From NCBI GenBank assembly GCA_050260515.1, contig JBLNCI010000015.1, positions 6,242 to 70,241 on the forward strand: a stretch of 64,000 nt of DNA, in the 5' to 3' direction. Positions within the stretch are counted from its first letter, which is position 1. Each line of letters starts with the position of its first letter. Under the pieces are notes generated by a model. The model was not told the origin of the DNA and searched no databases. It saw nothing but the letters and a program-made list of their open reading frames with translations. This document shows, piece after piece, positions 40,705-53,457 of this stretch. The position numbers and the translations under genes were made by a program. This DNA is from DATJIG01 sp050260515. Its GTDB lineage: Bacteria; Pseudomonadota; Alphaproteobacteria; SMXQ01.

Positions 40705-40758
40705 GGCACCCCGATCTCATCCGACGCAGCGCTCAGGACGGCGTGCGATGTGGCGACG

Positions 40759-40848
40759 TCAGTGGCCGTAGTACATGACGAAGTAAACGACGAGTGCGGC
40801 GACGAAGCCCGCCACCATGAAGATCTTCAGATTGAAGCCTTCGAACAT
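40759..40848 (-). CDS. 29-residue single-span membrane protein
   Basis: The ORF starts 35 bp downstream of alaS. It has a GAGAGGGG ribosome-binding site 4 nt before the ATG. The product is almost entirely a hydrophobic helix (KIFMVAGFVAALVVYFVMYY) with acidic Glu-3. The close spacing to alaS suggests the same transcript. No family is known. The strong ribosome-binding site is the main support. Confidence 0.5.
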   Translation of the reverse strand: MFEGFNLKIFMVAGFVAALVVYFVMYYGH

Positions 40849-40883
40849 CGTCCCCTCTCGCTGACTCACCGAGCCGGACGATC

Positions 40884-43568
<2,685 letters not shown>

Positions 43569-43734
43569 GCCGGGCTCGGAAATGTGCTGAAAGATCCGGC
43601 GAGGCCGGGTGGATGCTTTTACCGCCAAGGCCACGGTGTGTCAAAGAAACGGGCCTGTAAAGACACGCTGATTTTAATCGCAGGACGGCTTGAAACGGCG
43701 GCGGAGGATACTCTCTCGCCGCGCCCTGACGTGC

Positions 43735-44259
43735 TCAGGGGCCGAGCAGGCGGAAGGAGTCGCGGAAGCGGATTGCGTCGGGACCGGCTTCGTGACCCTT
43801 CGGCCCCGCCGAGCCGATCATGTACAGGCGGTTCCCCACCTGGACCACGTCCAGCAGGTGGTGAACGTTATCGTTCCAGTCGTCGAGAAGCGCCTCGAAT
43901 CCGGGGAGCCCCGCAACCGTCGCGGGATAGTCCTCCCGCAGCATGGCGTGACTGCCGGCCGCGTAGCGCTCGATGACCCGACCGTAATAGTCGATGGTCG
44001 GGACCGGCGGCGTGGTGGTCGGCGGCATCTCGACGACGGAGACCACGAACATGCGGCCGCCGCGCTCGAGCGCCCAGTACTGCTGGCGGCCTTCGCTGTT
44101 CCACGGCACCGGGCGGGTCGCGAACGTCGGCTGGGCGGGGAACTCGACCACGAACCCGGGCTCCGGCACCCATAGCTCCGACCAGGCGTCCGCGGCGCGG
44201 GCGGCGCTTCCACCCACCGCGGCAAGAACGACGACAATGCTGACGAAAATCCCACGCAT
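43735..44259 (-). CDS. Hypothetical exported protein
   Basis: The 174-residue protein starts with a Sec signal peptide (IFVSIVVVLAAVGGSAARA, cleavage about residue 22). The mature part begins WSELWVPEPGFVVEFPAQP and ends in FRDSFRLLGP. That arrangement suggests a compact periplasmic domain, but no family is recognised. It lies 166 bp upstream of alaS on the same strand. Confidence 0.68.
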   Translation of the reverse strand: MRGIFVSIVVVLAAVGGSAARAADAWSELWVPEPGFVVEFPAQPTFATRPVPWNSEGRQQYWALERGGRMFVVSVVEMPPTTTPPVPTIDYYGRVIERYAAGSHAMLREDYPATVAGLPGFEALLDDWNDNVHHLLDVVQVGNRLYMIGSAGPKGHEAGPDAIRFRDSFRLLGP

Positions 44260-44389
44260 CGGAACCAGCCTAGCAGACGCGGATCGGCGCCGCAGCGCGA
44301 AGGCGCGGCGGGGCCGGGCGCGGGACTCCCCGGATTGTGATCGCCGGCGCGGCGAAGCGCGGCTATGCTTGCGGTGGGTGGAGGGAGCC

Positions 44390-44596
44390 ATGAAGCAGCC
44401 GGCGGAGAACCGGAGCGCGGTGGCGAATATGCGACTCGCGCGCGAGATCGAGGATCTCGCGGAAGCCGTGCGCCGTCATCCCGAGTTGCACCACGACAGC
44501 GCCGACCGTCTGCTCGCGCTCGCGCGCCGGCTGCGAGACGGCGCGCGTGTCACTGCGCAGAAGGCGCCGACCCGGCGCGCTGCCAAACCCCACTGA
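44390..44596 (+). CDS. Small hypothetical helical protein (68 aa)
   Basis: The 68-residue peptide has a strong GGAGGGAG ribosome-binding site 5 nt before ATG 44390. It is highly charged and helical (MRLAREIEDLAEAVRRHPEL; ADRLLALARRLRD), ending in a basic tail. It is divergent from the exported protein gene and convergent with recA. Function is unknown. Confidence 0.55.
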   Translation: MKQPAENRSAVANMRLAREIEDLAEAVRRHPELHHDSADRLLALARRLRDGARVTAQKAPTRRAAKPH

Positions 44597-44685
44597 CCGT
44601 CCGGGTCACGTTCGCACGCGAACGCCTGACGGTTCTGGCGACGATCTGGCGCGATATCCGATCGTCCGCGACTGCAACAGCAAAG

Positions 44686-44705
44686 AAGGGGCCCAATGGC
44701 CCCTT
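44686..44705 (-). terminator. Probable recA terminator
   Basis: AAGGGGCC (44686-44693) pairs with GGCCCCTT (44698-44705) over a 4-nt loop. Read on the minus strand the stem is followed by CTTTGCTG, a short T-run. It lies 95 bp past the recA stop. Confidence 0.55.
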
Positions 44706-44800
44706 CCCTGCAGACCTCCCGTCGGGGACTGCCGAACGCGACCCGCCCGCTGCCCCACGCTCGATGCGAGCCTCTCGGGGCGACGCGGGCGGGCCATCAA

Positions 44801-45868
<1,068 letters not shown>

Positions 45869-46362
45869 GATGGCTCCTCCTTATTTCACGGGCCGAGACC
45901 GGGACGCAATTGCGCGTTAACGGTTGGCTCTGTCCCCTTCGCCGCTTCGTTCCCGAGACCCCCTCGGGACCTGCGAAGCGACGCTGCGGCGGCGCGAGGA
46001 CGATCAATATTCATGTTTTGTTCTCATGCGCAAATGGATTCTTTAACGAGCTGATTTAAAAGGATAAAACAGCTTGTATTCGCGGTTCGTTCTCGTGCGT
46101 ACCGGACATTCGGCGAGCGGATACCAACCGCCACCGGCATCGACAGCGTCTTCAAAAGTGAGCCGCGCGCCCGGTGGGGCGGGCGGGCGGCTCGGATCGT
46201 CCGGCGGCTCTGGGGAAGCCGCGTGGACAATGTTGCTGGCACGCGCCGTGGTCCGGGCGCTCACCCGCGCCCGAGGGCTCAACGATGTCTCCCTATGCGC
46301 TCGCTCGAAGACGGAGTGGCCGCGTGCGAGGACGTCAATCGCGCCGCGTAACACCGGCTCGA
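45869..46362. other. recA upstream region (494 bp)
   Basis: This stretch separates recA from the FrsA-like hydrolase. The recA promoter and LexA-type site are the expected contents. The half near 46024-46110 is visibly poorer in G+C than its surroundings. A minus-strand frame ends at 46043 with a protein-like tail (GGGWYPLAECPVRTRTNREY) but has no convincing start, so it may be a relic. No RNA gene was found. Confidence 0.4.
46009..46023 (-). promoter_or_regulatory. Candidate LexA (SOS) box upstream of recA
   Basis: On the minus strand the site reads GAAC-AAAACAT-GAAT, one mismatch from the alphaproteobacterial GAAC-N7-GAAC box (GTTC-N7-GTTC on the plus strand). It lies 140 bp upstream of the recA start. 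A second copy with the same mismatch is at 46078-46092. The distance is longer than usual, so this is a candidate only. Confidence 0.45.
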
Positions 46363-47643
46363 CTACTCGCCGCCGGGACCCGCGTTCGCTGCCACCTCGC
46401 GATCGGGGGCGGTCAGCATCCTCACCATCCACGGCGCGACGATTTCCTTGCGGATGCGCTCGCTCGGCCAAACATTGCTGTTGCCCATGTGTCCCCCGTC
46501 GGGGTTCACCCACGTCTCCTTGGTGCCGCCGGGCACCGTCGAGGCGACCAGGAACAGGTCCGCGATCGGCACCTGCGAGTCCTTCGTGCCGTTCACGAGC
46601 AGCATGGGCGCCGACGGCCGGTCGATGATGCCTTGCGCCTTGAGCGACATCTTCGGGCCGTACGCGAGGAACTGCTCGAGCGTGTCCACCTGGTAGACCA
46701 TGGCGCGCGCCGGGAACAGGTCCATCAGGTACTCGGGCGTGTTGACCGCGACTCGCTGCCACTCGGGCTGGAAGTAGTGGTGCGCCGGCGTGCCCTGCGA
46801 CACGACCGCGCGCAGACGGTCCTTTTCGACCACCGCCATCTTCACCGCCCAGTAGCCGCTCCAACTCCCGCCGTAGAAGCCGATCCGCCTGGCGTCGACC
46901 TCGGGCCGGTTCGACAGATAATCGAGGGCCGCCGACAGCATGCGTTCGGCCTTCTCGTCGCCCTTGATGGGGGCCTGGCCGGTTCCCGGCATGTCGGTGA
47001 CGAAGATGCCGATGCCGCGGCCGAGATAGTCGTCGTTGCGCTCCATCCATTCTTCCTTGCGCGAATCGAGCGCCGTCACCAGGAACACGAGCGGCACCTT
47101 CGCGTCGGCCCGCGCGGTCTTCGGCAGTCGCAGGTAACCGACGACTTCCTTGCCCTCGAAGGGAATCCGCACGACCTCGAGCTTGGGATCGAGGAAGTTG
47201 GCGTAGGCGAGGAACGCGTCGATGCCCTTGGCGTACGACTTGTTCTTCTCCGTCGAGTTGTTGGTCGGGTAGTGGCCGAACTTGTAGTAGCGATACGCGC
47301 GGATGTAGCTGTCGCGCGCCGCCTTGATGTCCCTCGCGGCCTCCGCCTTCTTCCCCTGCTCCATGTAGCGATCGCCGACCGCCATCCAGGCACGCGCCCA
47401 CTCGTCTCGGTCGAGCGAATGAATGTTGTCGAGCGCGCCGCGCACGTCGTCGAGACGCATGCCCGCCACCATGGAGCGCGGCGGGACCTGCGACGCGCGC
47501 TTGATCACCTCGGCTTTCAGCTCGTCGAGGGTGCGCGTGGTCTGCATGTCGGCGGCCGAGGCGACAAGGGTCGCCGATGCCAGCATCGCGGCTGCCGCAG
47601 CCGCGCCGACCATCGCGCGCCGGATCGTGCCCTTGGTACCCAT
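46363..47643 (-). CDS. Alpha/beta hydrolase, FrsA/prolyl-oligopeptidase-like, exported
   Basis: The 426-residue protein has a signal peptide (MVGAAAAAAMLASATLVASA) and a C-terminal alpha/beta hydrolase domain with the nucleophile motif GGSWSGYW (catalytic Ser about residue 235), an Asp in LVNGTKDSQVP and a His in NPDGGHMGN. The N-terminal helices form a FrsA-like lid. ATG 47643 has GGGAGGATCAC at good distance. It probably hydrolyses an ester in the periplasm. Confidence 0.82.
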   Translation of the reverse strand: MGTKGTIRRAMVGAAAAAAMLASATLVASAADMQTTRTLDELKAEVIKRASQVPPRSMVAGMRLDDVRGALDNIHSLDRDEWARAWMAVGDRYMEQGKKAEAARDIKAARDSYIRAYRYYKFGHYPTNNSTEKNKSYAKGIDAFLAYANFLDPKLEVVRIPFEGKEVVGYLRLPKTARADAKVPLVFLVTALDSRKEEWMERNDDYLGRGIGIFVTDMPGTGQAPIKGDEKAERMLSAALDYLSNRPEVDARRIGFYGGSWSGYWAVKMAVVEKDRLRAVVSQGTPAHHYFQPEWQRVAVNTPEYLMDLFPARAMVYQVDTLEQFLAYGPKMSLKAQGIIDRPSAPMLLVNGTKDSQVPIADLFLVASTVPGGTKETWVNPDGGHMGNSNVWPSERIRKEIVAPWMVRMLTAPDREVAANAGPGGE

Positions 47644-47691
47644 CAGTGATCCTCCCATGTGAGTGCCTTCCGCTTTAACGCGGACGTGCCC

Positions 47692-48714
47692 TTATTCGCC
47701 GAGAAATTCCTTCGCTTTCGGGATCAACCGCTCGGGGAACCTCATCAGGTTGGCCACGAAGGCCTGCAGCTCCTCGCCCTTGATCGGCGCGACGTCGACC
47801 TTGAGCTTCGCCGCATCCTCAAGGAACTCGCGATCCCCGGTCATTGCCTCGAACGCCGCGCGCAGCGCCGCGACCCGCGCAGGCGGCACGTTCGGCGGCG
47901 TCGCGAACGGCCGGCCGAGGTAAGCGCCGGAGACGATCAGCCGGATGACCTGCGCATCATCGTCGCTCTTCGCGAGGTCCGACAGCCGCGGCACGTCGAG
48001 ATCGGGCGCCTTCGGCCCTTCCTGCACCAGCACCTTGATCGTCCCGTCCTTGAGCCAGTCCGGCTTCGTGGCCTTCCAGCTCGACCAGGTGTTGTTGCGC
48101 GCCTGCACCTCGCCCTTCTCCATCGCGAGATTGATGGAGTTCCCGCTGGTGTAGCCTGCGACGATCTTGAATCTGGTGCCGAGGAACGCGTTCATCAGGG
48201 TTGGATACAGATAGGTGATCGAGCTCCGCCCCGTCGCCCCGGCGATGACCTCCTTGGTCTTCACCTCTTCCCACGACGTCACGCCCGCGGTCCTGAACGC
48301 CGTCATCGTCTCGACCGCCGGGCTGATCGAGCCGATCCACTGCATGGCCGTGAGATCGATCGGCACGTTCGGATCGTGGGTGGCCTGAAGGCCCGGAAGG
48401 TTGTTGAGGATCACCCCCATTGTCGTGCCGTCCTTCGGCGGGACGTTGTAGAGGTAGATCGCCATCTTGATTCCGCCGCCGCCCGGCATGTTGTGGACGA
48501 CGATGTTGGGGTTCCCCGGCACATGCTTGCCGAGATGCCGGGCACCCAGCCGGGTGAGCAGATCGTATTCGCCGCCGGGATCGGACCCGACATAGAGATC
48601 GATGCTCTTCCCCTTGTAGAACTCGGCGCTCCCTTGCGCGGAAGCGGGCACCGAAAGGGTCAGGACCAGCCCGGCCAGCACGGCGGACGCACCAAGGGCG
48701 TGAGCACGGATCAT
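47692..48714 (-). CDS. Bug-family tripartite tricarboxylate transporter receptor
   Basis: The 340-residue periplasmic receptor has a signal peptide (AVLAGLVLTLSVPASA), then FYKGKSIDLYVGSDPGGEYD, LLTRLGARHLGKHVPGNP and NMPGGGGIKMAIYLYN. GGGGAGG precedes ATG 48714. It is divergent from another Bug receptor (48861) with a 146-bp gap, a pairing that suggests common regulation. No permease is nearby. Confidence 0.9.
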   Translation of the reverse strand: MIRAHALGASAVLAGLVLTLSVPASAQGSAEFYKGKSIDLYVGSDPGGEYDLLTRLGARHLGKHVPGNPNIVVHNMPGGGGIKMAIYLYNVPPKDGTTMGVILNNLPGLQATHDPNVPIDLTAMQWIGSISPAVETMTAFRTAGVTSWEEVKTKEVIAGATGRSSITYLYPTLMNAFLGTRFKIVAGYTSGNSINLAMEKGEVQARNNTWSSWKATKPDWLKDGTIKVLVQEGPKAPDLDVPRLSDLAKSDDDAQVIRLIVSGAYLGRPFATPPNVPPARVAALRAAFEAMTGDREFLEDAAKLKVDVAPIKGEELQAFVANLMRFPERLIPKAKEFLGE

Positions 48715-48860
48715 TGATGCCTCCCCGGGCATGGTGCCGGCGCGCCGCGATGGACGGCCGTGTTCTCTTTACAAGACAGCGTACGAGCGGCCGCGACCGG
48801 TGGCAAACTGGATGTAGGATACGGCCAGAGCGCGGAAAAGCGCCGGCAATGGAGGCAGGC

Positions 48861-49901
48861 ATGGTTCGGGGATCGATCGCGGGGGCGTTCGTGGTCGCCG
48901 CGCTGGCGGCGACGGCACAGGGCACAGCGGCGCAGTCGGTCGCCGATTTCTACAAGGGCAGGCAGGTGTCGATCGTCATCGGCTCCGAGGCGGGGGCGGG
49001 CTTCGACGCGTACGGGCGCCTCGTCGCTCGCCACCTCGGTCGCTACATCCCTGGCAATCCGACACTGGTGGCGCTCAACAAACCTGGCGCGGGCAGCCTG
49101 ACGATGGTCAACGCGCTGGTGAACGCCGGTCCTTTCGACGGGTCGACGATCGGCGCTCCGCAGTCGAGCGCCGCCGTCGAGGAACTCCTCCACATCGGCT
49201 CGAAGGGCGGATCGGCCGCCAAATTCAAGGCGACCGAGCTGAACTGGCTCGGCAGCGCGTCGCAGGACGTCTTCATCCTGTTCAACTGGAAGACGTCGAA
49301 GGTGAAGTCGTTCGACGACCTCATGACCACCGAGATGCTGCTCGCCGCATCGGGCCCAAATACCGACGGCGCGCTGATGGCGAACGCGCTCGATCGCGTG
49401 CTCGGTACCCGGATCAAGCTGATCACCGGATACCAGACCAGCTCGGCGGGAATGCTCGCGATGGAGCGCGGCGAGGTGGATGCGAACGCCATGGCGTACT
49501 CGAGCGTCGCGACGATACGGCCCGAGTGGATGACGGACGGCAGCATCCGCATTCTCGCGCAGATGGGGCTGAACCCGCAGCCGGGCCTCGACGACGTGCC
49601 ATTCGTGCTCGATCGGGTCAAAACGCCCGAGGACCGCGCCGTCCTGGAGCTGATCTTCGCCAAGTTCCAGATGGGTCGTCCGTACTTCGTGCCACCCGGC
49701 GTGCCGAGCGAACGCGTTGCCGCGTTGCGGACCGCGTTCGATCGCACGATGAAAGATCCGGCGCTGCTCGCCGACGCCGACAAATTGCACCTCGAGGTAC
49801 GGCCGGTCTCGGGCAACGACGTGCAGGCGATGGTCGAGCGTCTGTACAACGCGCCGCCGGCTCTCGTGGCCCGGGCACGCGACGCGCTCGGCACCGAGTG
49901 A
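48861..49901 (+). CDS. Bug-family tripartite tricarboxylate transporter receptor
   Basis: The 346-residue receptor has a signal peptide (IAGAFVVAALAATAQGTAA), FYKGRQVSIVIGSEAGAGFD, LVARHLGRYIPGNP and NKPGAGSLTMVNALV. GGAGG lies 5 nt before ATG 48861; an earlier in-frame ATG lacks a site. The PanE gene follows by 23 bp, suggesting that the ligand feeds a 2-oxo or hydroxy acid pathway. Confidence 0.9.
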   Translation: MVRGSIAGAFVVAALAATAQGTAAQSVADFYKGRQVSIVIGSEAGAGFDAYGRLVARHLGRYIPGNPTLVALNKPGAGSLTMVNALVNAGPFDGSTIGAPQSSAAVEELLHIGSKGGSAAKFKATELNWLGSASQDVFILFNWKTSKVKSFDDLMTTEMLLAASGPNTDGALMANALDRVLGTRIKLITGYQTSSAGMLAMERGEVDANAMAYSSVATIRPEWMTDGSIRILAQMGLNPQPGLDDVPFVLDRVKTPEDRAVLELIFAKFQMGRPYFVPPGVPSERVAALRTAFDRTMKDPALLADADKLHLEVRPVSGNDVQAMVERLYNAPPALVARARDALGTE

Positions 49902-49924
49902 CGGCAGGGCGAAGGACTCACGGC

Positions 49925-50902
49925 ATGCGGATCTGCATTGCGGGCGCCGGCGCGGTCGGAAGCGTCATCGCCGCGTATCTTCTCGACGGCGGGAAGCATG
50001 ACATCAGCGTGCTGGCGCGCGGCGAGCAGCTTGACGCGATCCGCAGCGAAGGACTCCGCGTCGACAGCCGCGGGCGTACGCTCGTCGGCCACCCGAAGGC
50101 GAGCGACGATCCGAATGAGCTGGGCCCGCAGGATGCCGTCGTTGTCGCGGTGAAGGGCTACAGCGTGCCGGCATTGGCACCGGCGCTGAAGCCGATGACG
50201 GGCCCGCGCACCCTGATTGTCACCGCGCAGAACGGAATCCCGTGGTGGTACTTCTACGGTGTGGACGGTCCGGACGAGGACACGCCGTTCGAGACCGTCG
50301 ATCCTGGCGGGGTCGCCTGGGGCACACTCGGACCCGATAATGCCGTCGGCTGCATCGTCACGATCCCGGCGGAGCGGATCGCGCCGGGCGTCGTCCACCA
50401 TGGCGGTGCACTGAAGCTCATTCTCGGCGCGCCGAAGCCCGCGATGCACGGCAATGCCCTTGCGGCGCTCGCCATGGCACTGACGGAATCGGGCATCGAA
50501 ACCGTCGTGACCGACGACATTCGTCTTGCCACCTGGTCGAAGCTGCAGACGCAGGTCGGGACCGCGCCGATCGCGGTCCTGACCGGTGGCACCAACGGCG
50601 AAGTGGCGAATGCTGCGGAACTCGATGGGCTGAAAGCGCGCGTCGCCGCGGAGTGCCTCGCCGTCGCGAATGCCTCGGGCGTGGCGCTCACGCCGACGAT
50701 CACGCGCGCCAGCGCGGCCAACCCCGATCACAAGGCATCGATGCTTCAGGACTTCGAGGCCGGCCGGCCGCTGGAACTCGACGCCATCGTCGGCGCGGTG
50801 ATCGAGCTTGCGCGACGGCGCGACGTGCCGGTGCCGACGATCGAGATGCTGTGGGGATTGGCGAAGCTACGGGTGCGGACGCGCGACCGGCACACGCGCT
50901 AG
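49925..50902 (+). CDS. Ketopantoate reductase family protein (PanE/ApbA)
   Basis: The 325-residue protein has the NADPH-binding CIAGAGAVGSVIAAYLLDGG start, the VAVKGYSVPALAPALKP region, AQNGIPWWYFYG and, in the C-terminal helical domain, TWSKLQTQVGTAPIAVLTGG with the Lys and later ELDAIVGAVIELARRRDVP. It reduces a 2-oxo acid. A house-keeping PanE is possible, but co-location with a Bug receptor suggests a catabolic paralogue. Confidence 0.85.
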   Translation: MRICIAGAGAVGSVIAAYLLDGGKHDISVLARGEQLDAIRSEGLRVDSRGRTLVGHPKASDDPNELGPQDAVVVAVKGYSVPALAPALKPMTGPRTLIVTAQNGIPWWYFYGVDGPDEDTPFETVDPGGVAWGTLGPDNAVGCIVTIPAERIAPGVVHHGGALKLILGAPKPAMHGNALAALAMALTESGIETVVTDDIRLATWSKLQTQVGTAPIAVLTGGTNGEVANAAELDGLKARVAAECLAVANASGVALTPTITRASAANPDHKASMLQDFEAGRPLELDAIVGAVIELARRRDVPVPTIEMLWGLAKLRVRTRDRHTR

Positions 50903-50908
50903 GACGCC

Positions 50909-52018
50909 TCAGCGCGCCCGATATTTCTCCAGAAGCCCCTCATCGACCTCGATCCCGAGCCCGGGACCGTCGGGCACCGCAAGATGGCCGTCGCGCGGAA
51001 TCGCGGCGTCGCCGCACGGGCTCGCGGCGAGATCGGCGAAGAAGTACTCGCACCATGCCTCGTCGGGTGCGGCCGCAAGGCAATGCACGCTGGCGATCAG
51101 CCCGGGGCCGTAGTACGGCGAATGCGGCTCGGCGGCGACGCCGCGCGCGTGTGCGAGCGCCAGCGCCTTCATCAGCTCGGTGATTCCGCCCATCTTGCAC
51201 ACGTCGGGCTGAACCATGTCGACCGCCTTCGCGTCGAGCAGCCGCTCCACCTCGTTGAGGTCGCCGAGGTTCTCGCCGACCGCGATCGGCACGCCGACCG
51301 CGCGCAGGCGCGCCAGCGCCGCATAGTCGTCGGGCGGGAACATCGGCTCCTCGAACCACGTGAGATTGTACGGCCTGAGGCGTTCGGCGACGTTGGGCGC
51401 CTCCTCGGCAAGGAACGCGCAGTTGCAGTCGAGCATCAGCGGGACGTCGGGACCGACGACCTTGCGCGCGATCGCCACCGCTTCGACCGTCTTCTCGTGA
51501 AGCTTGATCTGACGATGCCCGCGCGACAGCGCAATGCCGAGCACCCGCTCGAGGTGTTCCGCCGTGCCGAGCTTCAGCATGCTGGCATACGCCGATACGC
51601 GGGCGGTCCCGCGCGAGGATCCGAGCAGCCGATGAACCGGCTTGCCCGCGATCTTCCCGGCGATGTCCCACAGCGCGATGTCGAGCCCGGAGAGCCCAAA
51701 CGACACCGGCCCGTTGAGGCCAGCCGACTGCGTCTTGCGCCGCAGGTCCCACATCAACGCAGCGACTCCTGCGGGTGTGGGATCGAAGTCGCGGCCCTCC
51801 ACCAAGGGAGCGATCATCCTGGCGAGCGCGACGACCGTGACGGCGCAGGCGCCGAAGCCGTAAGCCTCGCCCCAGCCGACGATGGATCCGTCGGTCTCGA
51901 CCTTCACGTACACCGCATCCATGGTGGTGCGCTCGCGCCCCGAGGTCTGGATCGGCTTCGGCGCCCCGTGCTCGTAGGGAATTGCGACGTGGAACGGAGT
52001 GATGCGGCGGATTTTCAT
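50909..52018 (-). CDS. Mandelate racemase/muconate lactonizing enzyme family protein
   Basis: The 369-residue enolase-superfamily enzyme has an N-terminal capping domain and a TIM barrel. Active-site positions are IKLHEKT (KxH in place of KxK), the metal ligands in MLDCNCAF, WFEEPM and VGENLGD, the Asp of MVQPDVCKMGG and the His of AEPHSPYYGPG. The pattern suits an acid-sugar dehydratase or racemase. It is convergent with the PanE gene (6 bp gap). Confidence 0.87.
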   Translation of the reverse strand: MKIRRITPFHVAIPYEHGAPKPIQTSGRERTTMDAVYVKVETDGSIVGWGEAYGFGACAVTVVALARMIAPLVEGRDFDPTPAGVAALMWDLRRKTQSAGLNGPVSFGLSGLDIALWDIAGKIAGKPVHRLLGSSRGTARVSAYASMLKLGTAEHLERVLGIALSRGHRQIKLHEKTVEAVAIARKVVGPDVPLMLDCNCAFLAEEAPNVAERLRPYNLTWFEEPMFPPDDYAALARLRAVGVPIAVGENLGDLNEVERLLDAKAVDMVQPDVCKMGGITELMKALALAHARGVAAEPHSPYYGPGLIASVHCLAAAPDEAWCEYFFADLAASPCGDAAIPRDGHLAVPDGPGLGIEVDEGLLEKYRAR

Positions 52019-52154
52019 GTTCTTGAAAGAGCCTAGCGGTCCGCCCTCAACGTGACAACCCGACCAGCAATGCCGCTTCTCCGCAACGGCGCTGGCGCTG
52101 GTCTGCCGATGGTGTACGGTCGCAGCGCCCCCGACGGCTCACCAGGGTTGCGAC

Positions 52155-52421
52155 ATGACAGACGACACCGACGCGCTCCGGCGCCAGGTCACCAACCTTC
52201 AGGCACAGACGCTCGCGCTGGAGGCGCTCATTGTCAGCATCGTCAGCGAGCTGATGACCAACGGCGCGGTGAGTCCTCAACTGGTGCGCAATGCGTTCGA
52301 CAACGCCGCCGACATCATCACCGCAACGCAGATGAAGCTCGGGGACCGCGCCGAAGTCGCGCACACCGGCGGCGCGGCGCAGATCGTCGACAAGCTGCGC
52401 GGCGCTCTACTCAAGGACTGA
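52155..52421 (+). CDS. Hypothetical helical protein (88 aa)
   Basis: The 88-residue protein begins with a predicted coiled coil (ALRRQVTNLQAQTLALEALI) and continues as helices (SIVSELMTNGAVSPQLVRNA). No family is recognised. It lies downstream of the divergent enolase-superfamily gene, with a weak ribosome-binding site. Regular codon use supports it. Confidence 0.6.
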   Translation: MTDDTDALRRQVTNLQAQTLALEALIVSIVSELMTNGAVSPQLVRNAFDNAADIITATQMKLGDRAEVAHTGGAAQIVDKLRGALLKD

Positions 52422-52473
52422 CGGAACGATCCGGCGCTGTGGCTCGTTCTCTGGCAAACCGCCGGAGGACGCG

Positions 52474-52863
52474 ATGAAAAACGGCCACCTTCACCCCGAG
52501 CACGCCGAACTGCTACCGACCGAGCGGACCGCCGACAGGCTCGGGATCGCCAGCCTCGCCCTCGGCCTCGCCGAATCGATGGCACCGAAGGCGGTGGCGC
52601 GCGGTCTCGGCTCCGCCCGCCCGACGATCGTCCGCAGCTTCGGACTTCGCGAACTCGCGGCGGGCCTCGGGCTCCTGATGGGACGCAACCGTCCGTTCTG
52701 GCTCTGGATGCGGATTCTCGGCGACGCGCTCGACCTGGTCGCCCTTGCGCGCGTCATGGGCCGGAGCAACCCGCGGCGAAACACCGCCGCGACCGCCTTC
52801 GCGGCCGTCGCCCTCGTCACCGCCCTCGACCTCTATTGCGCCCAGGCGCTGAGCAAGACCTAG
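52474..52863 (+). CDS. Small membrane protein resembling the cyclase/dehydrase-associated domain
   Basis: The 129-residue protein has three to four predicted helices (RLGIASLALGLAESMAPKAV; FGLRELAAGLGLLMG; WLWMRILGDALDLVALARVM; TAATAFAAVALVTALDLYC). That order resembles the membrane domain fused to SRPBCC domains in cyclase/dehydrase-type proteins; here it stands alone. GGAGGACGCG precedes ATG 52474. Function is unknown. Confidence 0.65.
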   Translation: MKNGHLHPEHAELLPTERTADRLGIASLALGLAESMAPKAVARGLGSARPTIVRSFGLRELAAGLGLLMGRNRPFWLWMRILGDALDLVALARVMGRSNPRRNTAATAFAAVALVTALDLYCAQALSKT

Positions 52864-53206
52864 GAGTGACGGACGTCGCGAAACAAACCGACCCGTCGCG
52901 CGTTACTACGGCATGACAGCGGAACAGGACCAGGAGCACCGGACGGCGAAGCGCACGGCGCGCCGTGTGGCGCGGTCGTCGCTCGGCGCTCGCTCCCACC
53001 GGCGACCACCGACACGGCGGCGCAGTCCGGAGGGTGCAGTGCCCGCCGCCATCCCCGGTGCCGACGCAAGATCCCTCGGGATCGCCATGGTGTTCACGGC
53101 GACGCTCGGCTTGGTCGTCACGACGTTGCTCCTTTCCAAACGGCGACGTTCCGAGTCTTAAATCGCAACTCGTCAGCAGGGCGCCGCGGCGGCGCCGGAG
53201 GTCCCA
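52864..53206. other. Stretch of uncertain coding content (343 bp)
   Basis: An 82-codon frame at 52913-53161 (plus strand) would give an Arg-rich N-terminus and one hydrophobic helix (ARSLGIAMVFTATLGLVVTT) followed by KRRRSES. It lacks a ribosome-binding site and its N-terminal half looks non-coding. It could be a small membrane protein beginning nearer the helix. Nothing else is seen here. Confidence 0.3.
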
Positions 53207-53425
53207 ATGCCCAACGTCGACCCATCGGCCATCGGACGCGTGGCGTACGACGGGCGCAGCCGTCTGTTCGTGACCTTCAACGATTCCGGCGACAGCTACA
53301 CCTATTATGCGGTGCCGATCCCCGTGTACGAGGACCTGATCGCGTCGGATTCCATCGAATCCTTCTTCCGCCGCCGCATCCAGAACAAGTATTCGTCGCG
53401 GAAGCGCGACAACCTCGACCACTGA
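53207..53425 (+). CDS. KTSC-domain protein (copy 1)
   Basis: The 72-residue protein matches the KTSC domain: RVAYDGRSRLFVTFNDSGDS, then YTYYAVPIPVYEDLIASDSI and FFRRRIQNKY. A GGAGGT ribosome-binding site lies 5 nt before ATG 53207. KTSC domains occur alone or beside nucleic-acid or lysyl-tRNA synthetase-related proteins. The biochemical role is unknown. A paralogue lies at 53787. Confidence 0.82.
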   Translation: MPNVDPSAIGRVAYDGRSRLFVTFNDSGDSYTYYAVPIPVYEDLIASDSIESFFRRRIQNKYSSRKRDNLDH

Positions 53426-53457
53426 GGCCGCGGCCCGAAAATCCGCCTACCGCAGCG

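Noticed and set aside
46024..46242. 72-codon minus-strand frame upstream of recA
   Set aside because: No ribosome-binding site and no coding bias; the neighbouring frame is at least as plausible. Kept only as part of the intergenic note.
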